Assembly (NCBI GenBank): GCA_963575645.1
Contig: OY754464.1
Span: forward strand, 60,238,948 to 60,302,947
Source of the DNA: Xanthostigma xanthostigma
Taxonomy: Eukaryota; Arthropoda; Insecta; Raphidioptera; Raphidiidae
Length of the DNA: 64,000 nucleotides
Reading direction: 5' to 3'
Shown piece after piece: positions 21,055 through 32,785 of this stretch (position 1 is the stretch's first letter; each line of letters opens with the position of its first letter). Position numbers and translations under genes: made by a program. The notes beneath the pieces were generated by a model that worked only from the letters and a program-made list of their open reading frames with translations, was not told the DNA's origin and searched no databases.

Positions 21055-21626
21055 CAACCCACAAGTGGAGAAAGGTACTATAGTTTAGGTCAAAAATCAC
21101 TTTTCAAAATTTTACATTACCTTTTCGTTTTGAGGTCCCCCGAATCCAAAAAATATATTTTTGGAAAAACTCTGTGCGTCTGTTAGTCTGTGAGCACGAT
21201 AAAAGTCAAACAGATTGAAGCCAAATTTTGGAAAGATGTTTGGTATGCAAATATGAAATGCCCTATTATTTTTGGGGAAAATTGGCGCATGCGCAGAAGA
21301 GATATATGCTATGACAGTGTTTTTTATATAATAATGGTATACTTTTCATAACGGCTTATTATTCTATTTATTTTTTCAAGAAAGTTTCGTTAAACATTTT
21401 TTTTTAAACTTTATAGTTTTGGAAATATTTTGAAAATAAAAAAAAATCAGCTGTTCTTTTGTTTTGTAGATCTCTCAGAAATAAACTAACTAGGCATGCT
21501 TTGATTAATTTTTACATGACGTGGAACATATTATAGGTAACCATGTCAACGAATATCATATTTAATACTAGCCCATCACCCGCGTCTTCTCACCGATATC
21601 AGAAATTTTATTTTCTTTATTATACT
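21055..21626 (+). repeat. Repeat family A, copy 2, left part
   Basis: From CAACCCACAAGTGGAG to TTATTTTCTTTATTATACTA, this matches 26076-26632 closely. Its continuation begins at 22307, so the copy was split by the Helitron insertion. Confidence 0.85.
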
Positions 21627-21627
21627 A

Positions 21628-22306
21628 CTAGCGGTCCCGCCCGGTTTCGCCCGGGTGCAAAAGAACGAATGAGGAAGGAAGGGACATGAGTACGCACATT
21701 CATATTAGTTTATCGAGATGAATGTTGTGTCCAAACGTCATAATTATCGGAGTTACCGTTTAAAAGTTTTTGTCGTTAAAACACTGTAGGAAAATTATTC
21801 TTATATATATATAGGTACCTATAGTTGTAACAGTTTTAAAATGAACTATTAATTAGATTTATTTAATTTTAATTAGTCGTAATAAAATTTTAAAAAATTG
21901 AAATTTAAGCCTTAGAAGAAAGCAATGTAGAAAAAAAAATATATAAATATATATTTGCCGACGTGCAGCTTGAACCCAAGACATTAAGAGTCTTACGTTC
22001 TACCGACTGAGCTATCCGGGCTTGGGAACGTCACGCGCTAATATTGCAATATTTAGTTATGGCATTTCACCTGGTAATATTTGTCGGACGGACTAATTTT
22101 AAGATACGAGTACATCTTGCAACATTTTTATTGATGTTTCGCTCCAATTGGTCGTAGCGTGATATTATATAGCCTATAGCCCTCCTCGATAAATGGGCTA
22201 TACAACAAAAATTTTTTTTTTTTCAATTCGAACCAGTAAGTTTCTGAGATTAGCGCGCTCAACCAAACAAACAAACAAACTCTTCAGCTTTATATATTAG
22301 TATAGA
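21628..22306 (-). mobile_element. Helitron, 679 bp, non-autonomous
   Basis: Read on the minus strand, the 5' end is TCTATACTAATATATAAAGC, preceded by A. The 3' end is a small hairpin (CCCGG-GCGAAA-CCGGG) followed by CGGGACCGCTAG and T. The flanks rejoin to give the sequence present as an unbroken copy at about 26620-26645, which acts as an empty site. There is no Rep/helicase coding. A tRNA-like segment lies inside. Cis-acting ends of this type are moved by a Helitron protein from another locus. Confidence 0.9.
21950..22024 (-). pseudogene. tRNA-Lys-like sequence inside a Helitron
   Basis: The minus strand reads GCCCGGATAGCTCAGTCGGT, a good tRNA-Lys 5' half with an A box. A CTCTTAA anticodon-loop-like stretch (CTT) and GGGTTCAAGC, a B-box-like T loop, follow. 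The variable loop is missing, and the acceptor, D and T stems have mismatches, so it is unlikely to be a working tRNA. A T-rich tract downstream on the minus strand could act as a Pol III stop. It may be a captured tRNA pseudogene or a SINE head. Confidence 0.7.
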
Positions 22307-22375
22307 TATCAAATGTCAATATTTTTTAAATTGAAATGGTCCCGTTGCCCAAATGGCTGGAATTTTTTTTTGCCA
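22307..22375 (+). repeat. Repeat family A, copy 2, right part
   Basis: TATCAAATGTCAATATTT and GGTCCCGTTGCCCAAATGG match the end of copy 3 (26630-26675). Confidence 0.75.
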
Positions 22376-23915
22376 ATTTTGGACAACCTCAAATGGATAC
22401 AACTTATAAAGCAGAAGAAATTGTTTGTGCTCATTGCCGTTTTCTACAAGTACTTATGCTAAGTTTGAAAAAGTACGGAAATTTCGAATTCTATTAAAAA
22501 TGGCATTTTTTTAATGCCTTAAAAATAGCAGACACCGGAATCCTTCATATATTGTTCAAATGAAGTACCTTCGTGAAAATGAGCACAAGCAAAATTCTGT
22601 ACATCTTTTGGTTTAGAAATTAAGTTTATTCGAAGATGTTTTTGTGAGTAAACTTGAAAATGTCTGAATACCTTCAGACATTTTCTTATGCTCACTGAAA
22701 TAAGCTCATTTTTTTGTTCAAGTATGGTAAGTTTGAAAAAGTTCGTCATGCATCATTTAATAATGATTGTCAACATAACTGAAATTGCAGAGTTTTTTTA
22801 CAAGGATATTAAAGAGTTTCTGAACTTCTGTGAAAATTGAAATTATGAACGGTTTCTATTTAGTTTGTAGCATCGTCACGTTTTGTATTTTATCTGTTTT
22901 CAATACCAGTAGAGAGCCACGACCATGGATTGTAAATTTTACGCCTGAAGAAAGATTAAATTGGAAGCTGAAATTGAATTTGATTCCTGTTCGTTTCGAG
23001 ATAATATTATGTTCGGAGTTTACGGTGGAAGTCGTCGTCCTCGTCATATAAATGCAGACAACAGTATAATGCATTTGTATGCAGTCAGATATCAGACGAA
23101 CATCCACAAAAGTCTCAGGGTTTTGTATCTTCACGGACAGTTCTATAGAATACGAGCTCTGAAACAACAGCATGTTTCATCAGCCAGTTCCTTTAAACAT
23201 TACTGAATAATATATACAGTTCGATATAGCTATAGTTTACTATTATTGTTCAGAAACACCAATCGCTACAATGCTACAGGTTTTCTCCATATTCACCATC
23301 GGGAGTCGAAACTCAGACCCAAATCTTCCACTTTCACGGCGACTGAGTTATCGTTTACGCTACAGAAACATAACCAAACAATCAACTTTTCTCATATTTA
23401 AAACTTATTTTTAACTTTTTAATCACAGCTAACCTTAAGTGTAAGTAAATCGAAAATTAAATTATGTACTGTTTTTTTTTTCTGTTATCAATTTACGCAA
23501 CATAAACTAGCACAATAAACATATTGACCTCGGGTAAATACTTGGTTTTGGTTTATAAAACACAGTATCCGGGCTACTTCTCATGCAAATAATAGCAGAC
23601 GAAATTACATAACACCTATACAATAAACTTTGATCTGGTGCTAATACTTTGCTTCGACCCGCACAGCACAATCTTGATTAATCCCGTGCAACACAAACAT
23701 AATACTTATAAATTTTAGGTTTCTTGAAAATGCAGCAATTTTGTTTCCGAAATGTAATTACGAAGTTATACTTTTGAAATTTTCGAATTTATTTTTACAA
23801 CATGGCAAATAGTTTGAGTTAAGACCGGTAGCTATGCCTGCTGATAACAAGGCGATCGTTTGCGCATAATATAAGCGTAAATCAGATTTTAGACTTCGAG
23901 TGACTCTGCTGATAA
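22376..23915. other. No confident gene; several short open frames
   Basis: Small ORFs of 60-105 codons occur on both strands (for example 22519-22749 minus and 22961-23206 plus). None carries a domain I recognise or flanking splice signals that would extend it. They overlap in conflicting frames, as expected for chance ORFs. Confidence 0.35.
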
Positions 23916-23918
23916 GGC

Positions 23919-24530
23919 CGCTGGATTTGCCGCTAGATTCCTTGCTAGATTTGACTACTAGTTTTCTAGCGTTGGTTTTCTTTTAATTGCTTTTATGTGC
24001 TCGCTTCACATGTGACCTTTTTTCAAGCTTGTTTTGTGCATAGATCTGGTGCACGCGCAGTGACAGTTCAAATATAAACACAGAGCAAAACGTGTCTGTT
24101 GTCTGCCTCTGAGCAGAATGACACCATGTTGGTTTGTGGGCGTTCGTTAATGTCGTCCACGTGAAAAAACTTGTTTCCTGATCGGTTCTTGCTCAGAACA
24201 AGAAGAGGACCTAGCAAAAAAAAAATAGTCCTGTTCTAACTTTTGGGTATGTTCTAAGGAGCCAGCAACGGTAACGAAACCGTCACCCGCATGCGCAGTA
24301 GCTAAAACGGAACTGTTTGTATCGGTTTTGAAACAAGTTTTAGGTGCCTGCGCATGACAGTGACGATTTCGTTACCGTTTGCTGGCTGCTTGGAACATAC
24401 CTTTTAAAATCTATCTTACGAGCTAGCAGGCGAGCCCGCAGTGACGTCATTTCCAGCTTCGTACTCAGCCTGCCGGCCAACAGAAGCCCAAGCAGTGTTT
24501 CCAGCCTCGTGTGCAGCGGCCTTTAGGTGC
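23919..24530. repeat. Repeat family D, copy 1
   Basis: GCTGGATTTGCCGCTAGATTCCTTGC through CCAGCCTCGTGTGCAGCG matches 59567-59985 in the same order and orientation, with an extra segment in the middle here (about 24240-24400). The right end CCAGCCTCGTGTGCAGCG is inverse to the left end of copy 2 (CTGCACACGAAGCTGG), so the family has terminal inverted repeats. The left terminus of this copy is degraded. There is no coding sequence. Confidence 0.65.
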
Positions 24531-25210
24531 GGCTACACTCTAAAAACTCGCTTTGTTGTGAGTATTTCATGGGTCCAGTTTAATGGTTGCTTCAAGACTG
24601 ACGGTATATTTTGAGTCAGAATTGGCACCCGTGCCTACTAAGAACATGGCAGTCACTTGCGCAGCATATGTGCGCGATCTAAGAGTTTACAATTCGAGTG
24701 ATGCAGTTCAAGTTGAGGCTGCACTTTGCAAACCCGGTTTGTTGTGACTGTTACACGAGCCCAGTTCATTGGCTGCTTGGCGTGTACACATGTGCATAAT
24801 ACACTCTATAATATAACATACATATACGTAGTGCATGGTGCATCAATTCATTTGCATTGGCGTGCGTGATTCTCTCCATCCACCATCGCTGCAGTAACGT
24901 CTCAAGGCCAAACATTGGCCGCTCTGGGACGTTCACACTGACTGACACACTGTAACGTTATTGTTTACATGCATCGTGCGTCTTTCTTCTGATTCACCCC
25001 ACATCCCACCAAACACCACCTAAGCTCACCGATCTCTAATAGACGGACTGTGAATGGCGACACAAATGACCACTGTGCAGCGCAATATTTGATAGGTGAC
25101 TTTTTTAGCGGTAATTAAAAAAAAAAATCGCTCAAGTATGGAATCCAAATAGAAATCCAGGAAAGGTTATGGGATCATTCCGTATAATTAATACAAACTG
25201 TCGTGCGATC
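24531..25210. other. No gene; imperfect internal duplication
   Basis: CTTTGTTGTGAGTATTTCATGGGTCCAGTT near 24550-24585 recurs in diverged form near 24735-24775. No ORF with a motif was seen. Confidence 0.35.
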
Positions 25211-25218
25211 ACGTAGAA

Positions 25219-25760
25219 CAGAGGTCCTCAAACTTTTTTGTCTCGTAGACCACTTGCCATGTTTTTCGGTTTTGGGTAGACCCCCTGCTTATCTGATATT
25301 GATTTTTTGCAAAATTAATAATTTCAAATGTATTTTTGGCAACCGGTATAGTGCTACTCACTTTGAACGATTTAAATTTCTAACGGTAGTGAAATGTAGT
25401 GTGAAATGTTTAGTTTTATACATTTATTAATTAGATTCAAATTAAACGAATCAAATTACATTTTTTTTCTGTTACATAAAATAAGTAATAACTAAGCAAA
25501 AAATAAATGCTTTTAGTGTGAGGGATGAACCTCAAGCTTTAATAATAAATTTTCAACATTTGACATCAATGTAGTTAGATTTAATCTTAATTCTATTCGG
25601 TTAACGATGTCCAGTTTGTTTCTTTTTTTGTTAGGTGATTCACTATCGTTGACCCCCATTTTCATTTCATGGACCCCCCATTTTTTTCCCGCTGACATGG
25701 ACCCCTTGCAAGTTGTCATCGACCCTTGGGGGTCGATATAGACCACTTTGGGAATCACTG
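25219..25760. mobile_element. Non-autonomous hAT transposon, 542 bp (family copy 1)
   Basis: A perfect 8-bp duplication ACGTAGAA flanks it at 25211-25218 and 25761-25768. The ends CAGAGGTCCTCAAAC and CAGTGATTCCCAAAG (complement of the right end) are hAT-type inverted termini. A second copy lies inverted at 61373-61872. No transposase is encoded. Confidence 0.92.
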
Positions 25761-26069
25761 ACGTAGAAGAACACTTCTATGTACATTTTGCATGTTATCA
25801 GCCTCTTTTCCTTAATATTTTATTACTAAGCTGCTAAACCGATTTAAATAAAATTTATGGGAGACTACCCTGAAAGTATGAAATGGAAAAAAATCAACAT
25901 AATGCTGGAGTCAGTTAAAAACAACGGAGCCGATTTTTTTAAAAAATATATGGTATGAATCCGTAAAAGTTTTGAACGAAATGGTTGAAATTTTTCAAAT
26001 CGGTTATCCCATCGAAAAGTTATGACTGAACAAACATAAGTCGGTTACACATTTTTGGATTTTTTACCA

Positions 26070-26690
26070 TTCTAACCCACAAGTGGGGAATGGTACTAGT
26101 TTAGGTCAAAAGTCACTTTTCAAAATTTTACTATATCTTTTCGTTTTAAGGTCCCCCAAATCTAAAAGTCTCTGTTTGTCTGCGAGCACGATACAGGTCA
26201 AACGGATGAACGGATAGAAACCAAATTTAGAAAGGATGTTTGGTATGCACATATGAATAGCTCAATTGTTTTTGGGGAAAATTGGCGCATGCGCAGAAGA
26301 GATATATGCTATGACAGTTTTTTTTATATAATAATAGTATACTTTTCATAACGGCTTATTATTCTATTTATTTTTTCAAAAAAGTTTCGTTAAACATTTT
26401 TTTTAATTTTTGTAGTTTTGAAAATATTTTGAAAATAAAAAAAATCAGCTGTTCGTTTGTTTTGTAGATCTGTTACAAATTAACTAGTTAAGCACGCTTT
26501 GATTAATTTTTACATGACGTGGAACATATTATGTAGTAACCATGGCAACGAATAGCAAATATCATATTGAATACTAGCTATTACCCGCGTCACCTCACGC
26601 GCTATCAGAAATTTTATTTTCTTTACTTATCAAATGTCAATATTTAGAAGTTGGTCCCGTCGCCCAATTGGAATTTTTTATTAAGTATAG
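26070..26690 (+). repeat. Repeat family A, copy 3 (uninterrupted)
   Basis: This is the longest unbroken copy, from TTCTAACCCACAAGTGGGG to CCCAATTGGAATTTTTTA. It supplies the empty-site sequence for the Helitron insertions at 14201 and 21628. It has no ORF. Its class is unknown; it may be an old non-autonomous DNA element. Confidence 0.85.
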
Positions 26691-27007
26691 ATAAAAAATT
26701 TCATTAATATCGTTTCGTTATCTATTTGTAATGTAGATTTCAGCAAAAAAAGAATGTGGGATAACCCCATTCCCCTCTAAAAATGTCACTCAATACTTTA
26801 TTTTTTTTAAATGATTTTATTTAGCTTGACGCCGTAGTCTGCATATTTCAAATCTTTGATTAACGTCTGAATAGAACTCCCAAATAAATAAAATTGTCGA
26901 CCAATTTTTTTCAGACTATATATTGACAAAAAATAATATAAAAATATAAATCAATATAACAAAAGATGACGTTTCGATTCGGATTTGGAAATATCTAAAA
27001 AATATAA

Positions 27008-27094
27008 AAATTAATTAGTATTAGCTACTTATTTTCTAATAGAATGCAAGATTGCATTCTATTAGAAAATAAGTAGTTAATACTAATTAATTTT
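27008..27094. repeat. Near-perfect 42-bp arm palindrome
   Basis: The arms 27008-27049 and 27052-27094 are inverse complements (core CTACTTATTTTCTAATAGAA) with one or two differences and almost no loop. It is a small foldback element or hairpin. Confidence 0.85.
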
Positions 27095-27099
27095 CATAT

Positions 27100-28430
27100 T
27101 TTTGTTTCAGATTGGAAATCATATTTAGCTTTCGACTGCGTTCTTCGACCATAATGTAGTAATAAATGCCCCCTACGATTTTATTTTAGTTTAATCAAAG
27201 CCCCCTATGGCGACTCATATTTGTTTTCTAGTTTTTAGTACAATATCGATTGTACAATAAAAGCGTCTAGCTTAAAAGTTTTTTTTTACCTCTTTTTATT
27301 TTATTTTAATTTAACACGCTCAGCAATGACCATTTGTGTGTCTGTTCATTTGCTGCCGCTTACGGAGGTTGAGCCGTTTTACGAAGATAATGAAAAAAAT
27401 CTGAAATAAAGTTTTTTTAATTTTTTATGACAAAATTTTCTGTAAAAAATCCAAAATCATTAGCGATTTATAAAGTTAAAAATTAAAAAAAAACTTTTAC
27501 ATGTAGTCTTATGGAAAATATGTCAACCTAGCATGCAAACGGTACATTTTAATTTTTTGCAAATAACCAAATAATGTCAGCAGTTCCAAAAACTAACTAT
27601 GTAAAGCATCGATGTCTTACGCATATTTTAATATTATTTCCAATTTAATTAGGAGACTTTTAATCAATAAAAAAAAATTATTAAACCTTAGCACTTTTCG
27701 ATTATGGACTTTTATTCTTGTCAATTAATTTTAACTGAATATTCAACTTTTTAATGATTTAGTTTTAATTTTTATTACTTCTAATTTCTTTTTTTAATTA
27801 TTTACTGCAAAAAATCGGTAAAATACAGATATTTACATACATTTATTATATCTAACCTAATTTTGTACAAAAAATTCAAAAGTTAGTCCATTAAGTAAAA
27901 TACTGAAATAATTAATTAATATCAAAAAAAAAAATGTTTATTTATGCTTTTATGACAATAATTTATTGGTATCATCGACTTATAACCTTTTGTAAAAATT
28001 TATTATGGAAAAGTTCCCATTTAGAATTCGACTTACTTTTGATTGGGACTGTAACGCATCAACCTCCTTAAGGAAAATCCACAATCCATGAATTACAGAT
28101 CAGTGACTGAAAACCCACAGCGCTCATAATATGGGAATCGTTGAATTAACATTTGCACAATACACTATAATAACGGTCATTTTCATCATCATATGCTAAT
28201 TTAAAAAAACATTTAAATTTTTTATTCAGCTGAATGCAAAGTTTGTTTTCCAAGGACTGTCAATTTACATATTATTATTTATTTATAATGCTCAACCACT
28301 TAATTGCGACGATAAGACAGGCTTGTGTCGCGGCACACACGATCGAAGGGAAACTCCTTATGCATAAATGTTGAATAATATATAATGTTACTTTTGCGTT
28401 TCATTTTACTCGTATTTTATTTTTTTATTT
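27100..28430. other. No gene supported; very AT-rich
   Basis: No ORF with motifs, no RNA gene and no paired transposon ends were found. Confidence 0.4.
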
Positions 28431-28439
28431 TCCATTGTA

Positions 28440-29105
28440 CATGTATTTATTATCTTCCCGCTTATTGTTTTCACCCCGATTTTCGAAAATCGAGTTTTCG
28501 TCAGATCTCGACGTTTTGAGGTTCTGGGAAGCTATTTTGACTATTTTGGCGATGATGTCCCTAGGGCTGTGTGTGTGTATGTATAATTGTAAACCTCTTA
28601 TTACTTTTGAACGGAGTGTCCGATTGAAACGCGGTTTGCGGCAACTTAGATTACCTGAAAATTTGGAATTATGCGGCCCAATAAATTTTAATAAATCTCA
28701 AAAATACAAGTTTTGAAACTTTTTAGAAATTTGTTTTCTTGCAATATTTTCTAAACTACTAAACCGATTAATTCCAAAATCTAATCAGCTCTTCTCCGTA
28801 AAAAACTACGTCGATTTCCGCAAACCACATCAAAATCAGTTGATTTGTTCACAAGATATCGTGAACGAAAAGTTCGTAAACATTTTTAAAATTACTCGTA
28901 AAATTCTTATCAGATCTCCTTGATAAATTACTTTCTTAGGTTAAAAAACTGCGTCGATCGCCGCAAACCGCATCAAAATCGGTTCATTTGTTCCCGAGAT
29001 ATCGTGAAGGAAATATTCGTGTTTTTTTTAGCGTTTTGAACTCGAAAATAGCGGGAAGTTTCAGGGATGACCTGCAGGGTCAAACTTCTTTTTAATTTTT
29101 GAAGT
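28440..29105. repeat. Probable old interspersed repeat
   Basis: Two related blocks, CTACGTCGATTTCCGCAAACC (28806) and CTGCGTCGATCGCCGCAAACC (28949), are each followed by CATCAAAATC-GTT-ATTTGTTC and an AGATATCGTGAA motif. They show an internal duplication typical of non-coding transposon sequence. Confidence 0.45.
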
Positions 29106-29480
29106 GAAAACTTCTTTAGCGGCGTTGTACACTTTTTTTGTAATGGGTAAAAAATGTTAAACTCGCGTCAGGAAAAGTAAGAACTGGGTGAGACTCTCTA
29201 AGTGATAGTAATTGCCAGATACTTTTTATACAACGTTAGACATCTAGCGTTGAAATATCGTACATAAAAATGCAATCTATGATACAAACCATTTTATTTT
29301 TTATGCAACGTTAGACATCTAGCGTTGAAATATCGTACATAAAAATGCAATCTATGATACAAACCATTTTATTTACAAGTGTTACCAATAAATAAACAAT
29401 GCTTCTAAATGCAAAAAATTAAGACGTTAATATTTAAGTTTTCACTTCTGCCGGCACTCCCGGAGTGCAACCCGTCTTTT
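29105..29480. repeat. Repeat with 77-bp tandem duplication; inverted relative at 43700-43940
   Basis: ACGTTAGACATCTAGCGTTG...GATACAAACCATTTTATTT occurs twice in tandem (about 29230-29310 and 29307-29376). The same sequence, together with GGCGTTGTACAC and TGCCGGCACTCCCGGAGTGC, appears in inverse orientation between 43697 and 43935. Confidence 0.7.
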
Positions 29481-30930
29481 TTTTCAGTTATTATCTAATA
29501 AAATATCGTTGTTTATGTGCTCGTATATTGCGTTTCTATGACTTTGTCGACACTAATTTGTGTCAATGTTTTTCGTTTTATTCATTTTATCCACCCACCC
29601 TTTCCAATCGGCGGGGTACCGCATAAGACGTTTCACTTCGTAATTATTCAGTAGTTTCTATAATGTCATTATTGGACAGACAGACATACGCCTTTACAGG
29701 GGTAGCCAACATGACCTTTGGGAGTCACACTAGTTGAGGTTAAATTATGAATAACAGTCGTGCCTGACTAGGGTTTCAATTCAAGTATCAATATTTTAGA
29801 CCTGATATTGTTTGAGACTAGCAAATATTTGCTTGTGCCTGTTGGATCGTGTAATCTATTTTGACCAACCACAATATTTGTTTGCCTCAAACACTGAAAC
29901 ATTTCATGTTACAATATTACAATAGTTACAATAGTTACAATAGATTATACAATCCAATTGGCACAAACAAATCTTCCCTCATCTCACGTAAAGACGTATC
30001 TGTCATTTATCAAGCAGTTACGCCACTCGTGAAAAGAAAGTTAGACTTAGAGACGCTGTTAAGTGGCGTACCTCACTTCTTCAATTTTTTTATCTATTAC
30101 GCCTTTACGTGAGATGAGGAACGAAATATTTAACTGTCAGTGAAATATTAACAAAATATTAGTAGGTATTCGAGAGCACAATAATCAATCAGATTTTATA
30201 ATATGTTCTTCTGATAATGCTAGCATGGTTACCGAAACATACGTCTAGAAGAAATATTGGTAAATTCGGTTTGGTGTTTGCGGAGACTTTTAATATTCGG
30301 TGTTTTCATAACAACGGTTCAAGAGATATATGGACAACAAAAGTTATTCTTTCAAAATAGGAATAAAATCGTGATGTGAAGTGTGAACATATATAATTTC
30401 ATTGATATACGACCTCCCAGTTTTAACTACATGTCCTTCTTCGTTATATTTAAAGATCTATTCGGGTACATATATTTCTTTTATTTTTGTAGATCGAGAG
30501 TCCAAAGATGTTTTCTCGAGTAATTTTTCTACTCGACTCCCCAGCTGTTGTGAGTATTGAAATTTTAATAATTAAACCTATTTTTCAGAACAATATTTTA
30601 TTGAAGCGAAAGAAACTAAAAAACACAAAAACCAATGAATTAAAATCATATTCATTCATTTTAACACGCTTTTTATTGACTATTCGAATCTTATATAGGT
30701 AATGAATTAAATTAATTGTTCCGCTCAAAGTTTCTGTAAAGAATGAACGTTAAAAATAAAAAAAAGTGGTTTTGAATTAATAGCAAATGAAAAGAGAAAG
30801 TAGAAAAGAAAGTAACAAATGCGATCAGTTTCACAGGCTATGTAGTTTTCCCGAACATTACCTATAATGTGAGGACATCAAAAGATTAACTATGTCTGTT
30901 TTTAGTGTCTATACATAGTCTATTAACAGT
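29481..30930. other. No gene supported; short inverted repeats only
   Basis: CTCATCTCACGTAAAGACG (29979-29997) is inverted at about 30100-30119. No domain-bearing ORF was seen. Confidence 0.35.
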
Positions 30931-32341
30931 TACACTATTGGCGTTGTTCGGATAATAGGGCCTATGGGTTACTAAATTTCGAACGTGAAAATAAACCAGG
31001 TTCAAAATTAAAATGAACCATGAAGAGAAACTTCATTAGGCGCGAAAGGTTGGAGTGATTCCATAAGATATGGTAAAAAAATGGTGAGGGTAAGGAGAAA
31101 TCAGAAGAAATTCATACAACTGCGGTACTATTTAGTGATGTGCCGGATCGTTAAAAATGTATATCCGCGGATACGGATCTGAATACGGATATTTGGTTTC
31201 AAGTTCCGCGGATACGGATACGGATCTTAACTTTCTTAGAGTACGCGGCGGTAAATATTGCACATCGACCTTTGGAAAGAGACTATATGTTATGGGAAAA
31301 AGTAAGAGTTAACTCCCATAACAGATTGTCTCTTTCCAAAGATCGATGTGCAATATTTCATTATAAAGATAGTTTTTTTAGTACCTTTGAGTTATGTACT
31401 CACTACGAAAAATGTTTGCAATATTAAGGTGCCAAATACGATTTTAAAAAAACAAAAAATAATCTGAATGGATTTTAACAGTTTTTCATTATTACCTAAT
31501 CACCTATATATATAAAATTTCATCTATGAATTGAAAATTAATAAGGTAAAAGATTCGCCAAAAACTAACGGATACGGATCTTTCTTCTCCCTCGGATATC
31601 CGCGGATACGGATATCCGGAACATCACTAGTACTATTATAAAAGAATATATTGATTTGGCAAGCGTTTCTCTGTTTTAATTAATTGTCCTAACCGGTGCG
31701 TATATTTAAAAGTTTACATTTTAGTGTAGGTGAACGAGAGAGGCTCGAACTAACTATACCGGTCAGTGTTCGGGCCCAAAAATAGTGATGTGGAGAATTC
31801 CTCTCATGTAAACAGCTTTAGATTATTGTTTTTTGTTAGAAGGGGAAAACTCAAAAAAGCATCACATCCAGAGCTGATCAAAATACTCGTTTTGTTTATT
31901 TGTAGCCTCTATAGTGAACGAGAATTTAATTTTACAATACCTTATTAATTTAGTGGCTTAGAAAATTTTCCGGAAAACCTACAACTCTACCCAAAAATAC
32001 CTAAAAAATTCTCGAAATCGTTTAAAATTTAAAATTTTACTCTTTAGAAAAAATAAAAATGTGTTGCTAAAATTTAACTGAAATCGGCTCGACAGGATCA
32101 GATTTACAAATTTTAAGAAAACACTAGTTGCGAATGTGGATTTACTTACTGAACCGTGTATTTAATTTGGTGTAGATGCTTGATTGATAATAATAATGAA
32201 ATTAAGAAAAAAAAGATTTTTGGGATTAAATTTTTTATTTTGTCCAAAAACAAACTTAACTTCACACAATAATGCCGCACTGCCTGTAGTAACGAATACA
32301 CTATATATTGTCGACAGAGCTTGGCAGTTTTTATTAAGTTA
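30931..32341. repeat. Repeat family C, copy 1, left part (contains a hAT element)
   Basis: It starts TTACACTATTGGCG. The part 31955-32340 (AAATACCTAAAAAATTCTCG ... CACTATATATTGTCGACAG) matches 48000-48345. A hAT element interrupts it at 31133-31629 and a Helitron ends it at 32342. A related tail (AAATACACTATTTGATCGACAGGG) follows the Helitron at 38701. Confidence 0.6.
31133..31629. mobile_element. Non-autonomous hAT transposon, 497 bp
   Basis: A perfect 8-bp duplication GTACTATT flanks it at 31125-31132 and 31630-31637. The ends TAGTGATGTGCCGGAT and TAGTGATGTTCCGGAT (complement of the right end) are inverted. CCGCGGATACGGAT motifs repeat near both ends. An internal hairpin pairs GCACATCGACCTTTGGAAAG with its inverse (about 31256-31360). 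There is no transposase ORF. Confidence 0.92.
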
Positions 32342-32447
32342 CTAGCGGTCCGTCCCGGTTTCACCCGGGTGCGATAGATACAATTCTGCAAAATGTATTT
32401 CGTTTGCGGCCCGGTGTCTGAACTAACAACTTTGAGCAAATTGTACC

Positions 32448-32680
32448 TGTACCAAATTGTTGTAGAATTTTGTTATATTGAACACAAAGAAAGGATAATA
32501 AATACGGAGTAGTTTTTAGTCGTGTTGTAGTTGAACATAAACTAATATTTTATTTAAAATTATCTTAAAAGAAATGTACAGTTACATAAAAAATAAAAAT
32601 AATTGCATAATTCAAAAAGTATAAAATAAAATAATTCACTTTATCAAAAAAGCAGGGCCGAACTAAACGAATACTGAACA
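32448..32680 (-). repeat. BEL/Pao 3' LTR
   Basis: This 233-bp copy is TG...CA bounded on the plus strand and identical to the other LTR except T at 32503 (G in the partner). It lies downstream of the polyprotein. In element orientation a purine-rich tract (about 32681-32695, GAGACGGGCGGAA) precedes it and may prime plus-strand synthesis. Confidence 0.97.
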
Positions 32681-32785
32681 TTCCGCCCGTCTCGTTTGTC
32701 TTCAAAACGAAAATATTTTATGCCAGGTAGTGATGCCGCCCGCCTTGAACAGATGCAGGAAAAATATATTCAAGTAGGGGGATCT

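Noticed and set aside
22519-23206. Several 73-105-codon overlapping ORFs on both strands
   Set aside because: Conflicting overlapping frames with no known domains; coding cannot be supported.
32146-32439. 97-codon minus-strand ORF
   Set aside because: It spans the junction between the family C repeat and the Helitron 3' end; a similar peptide arises at 48212-48370 from the same repeat read-through.
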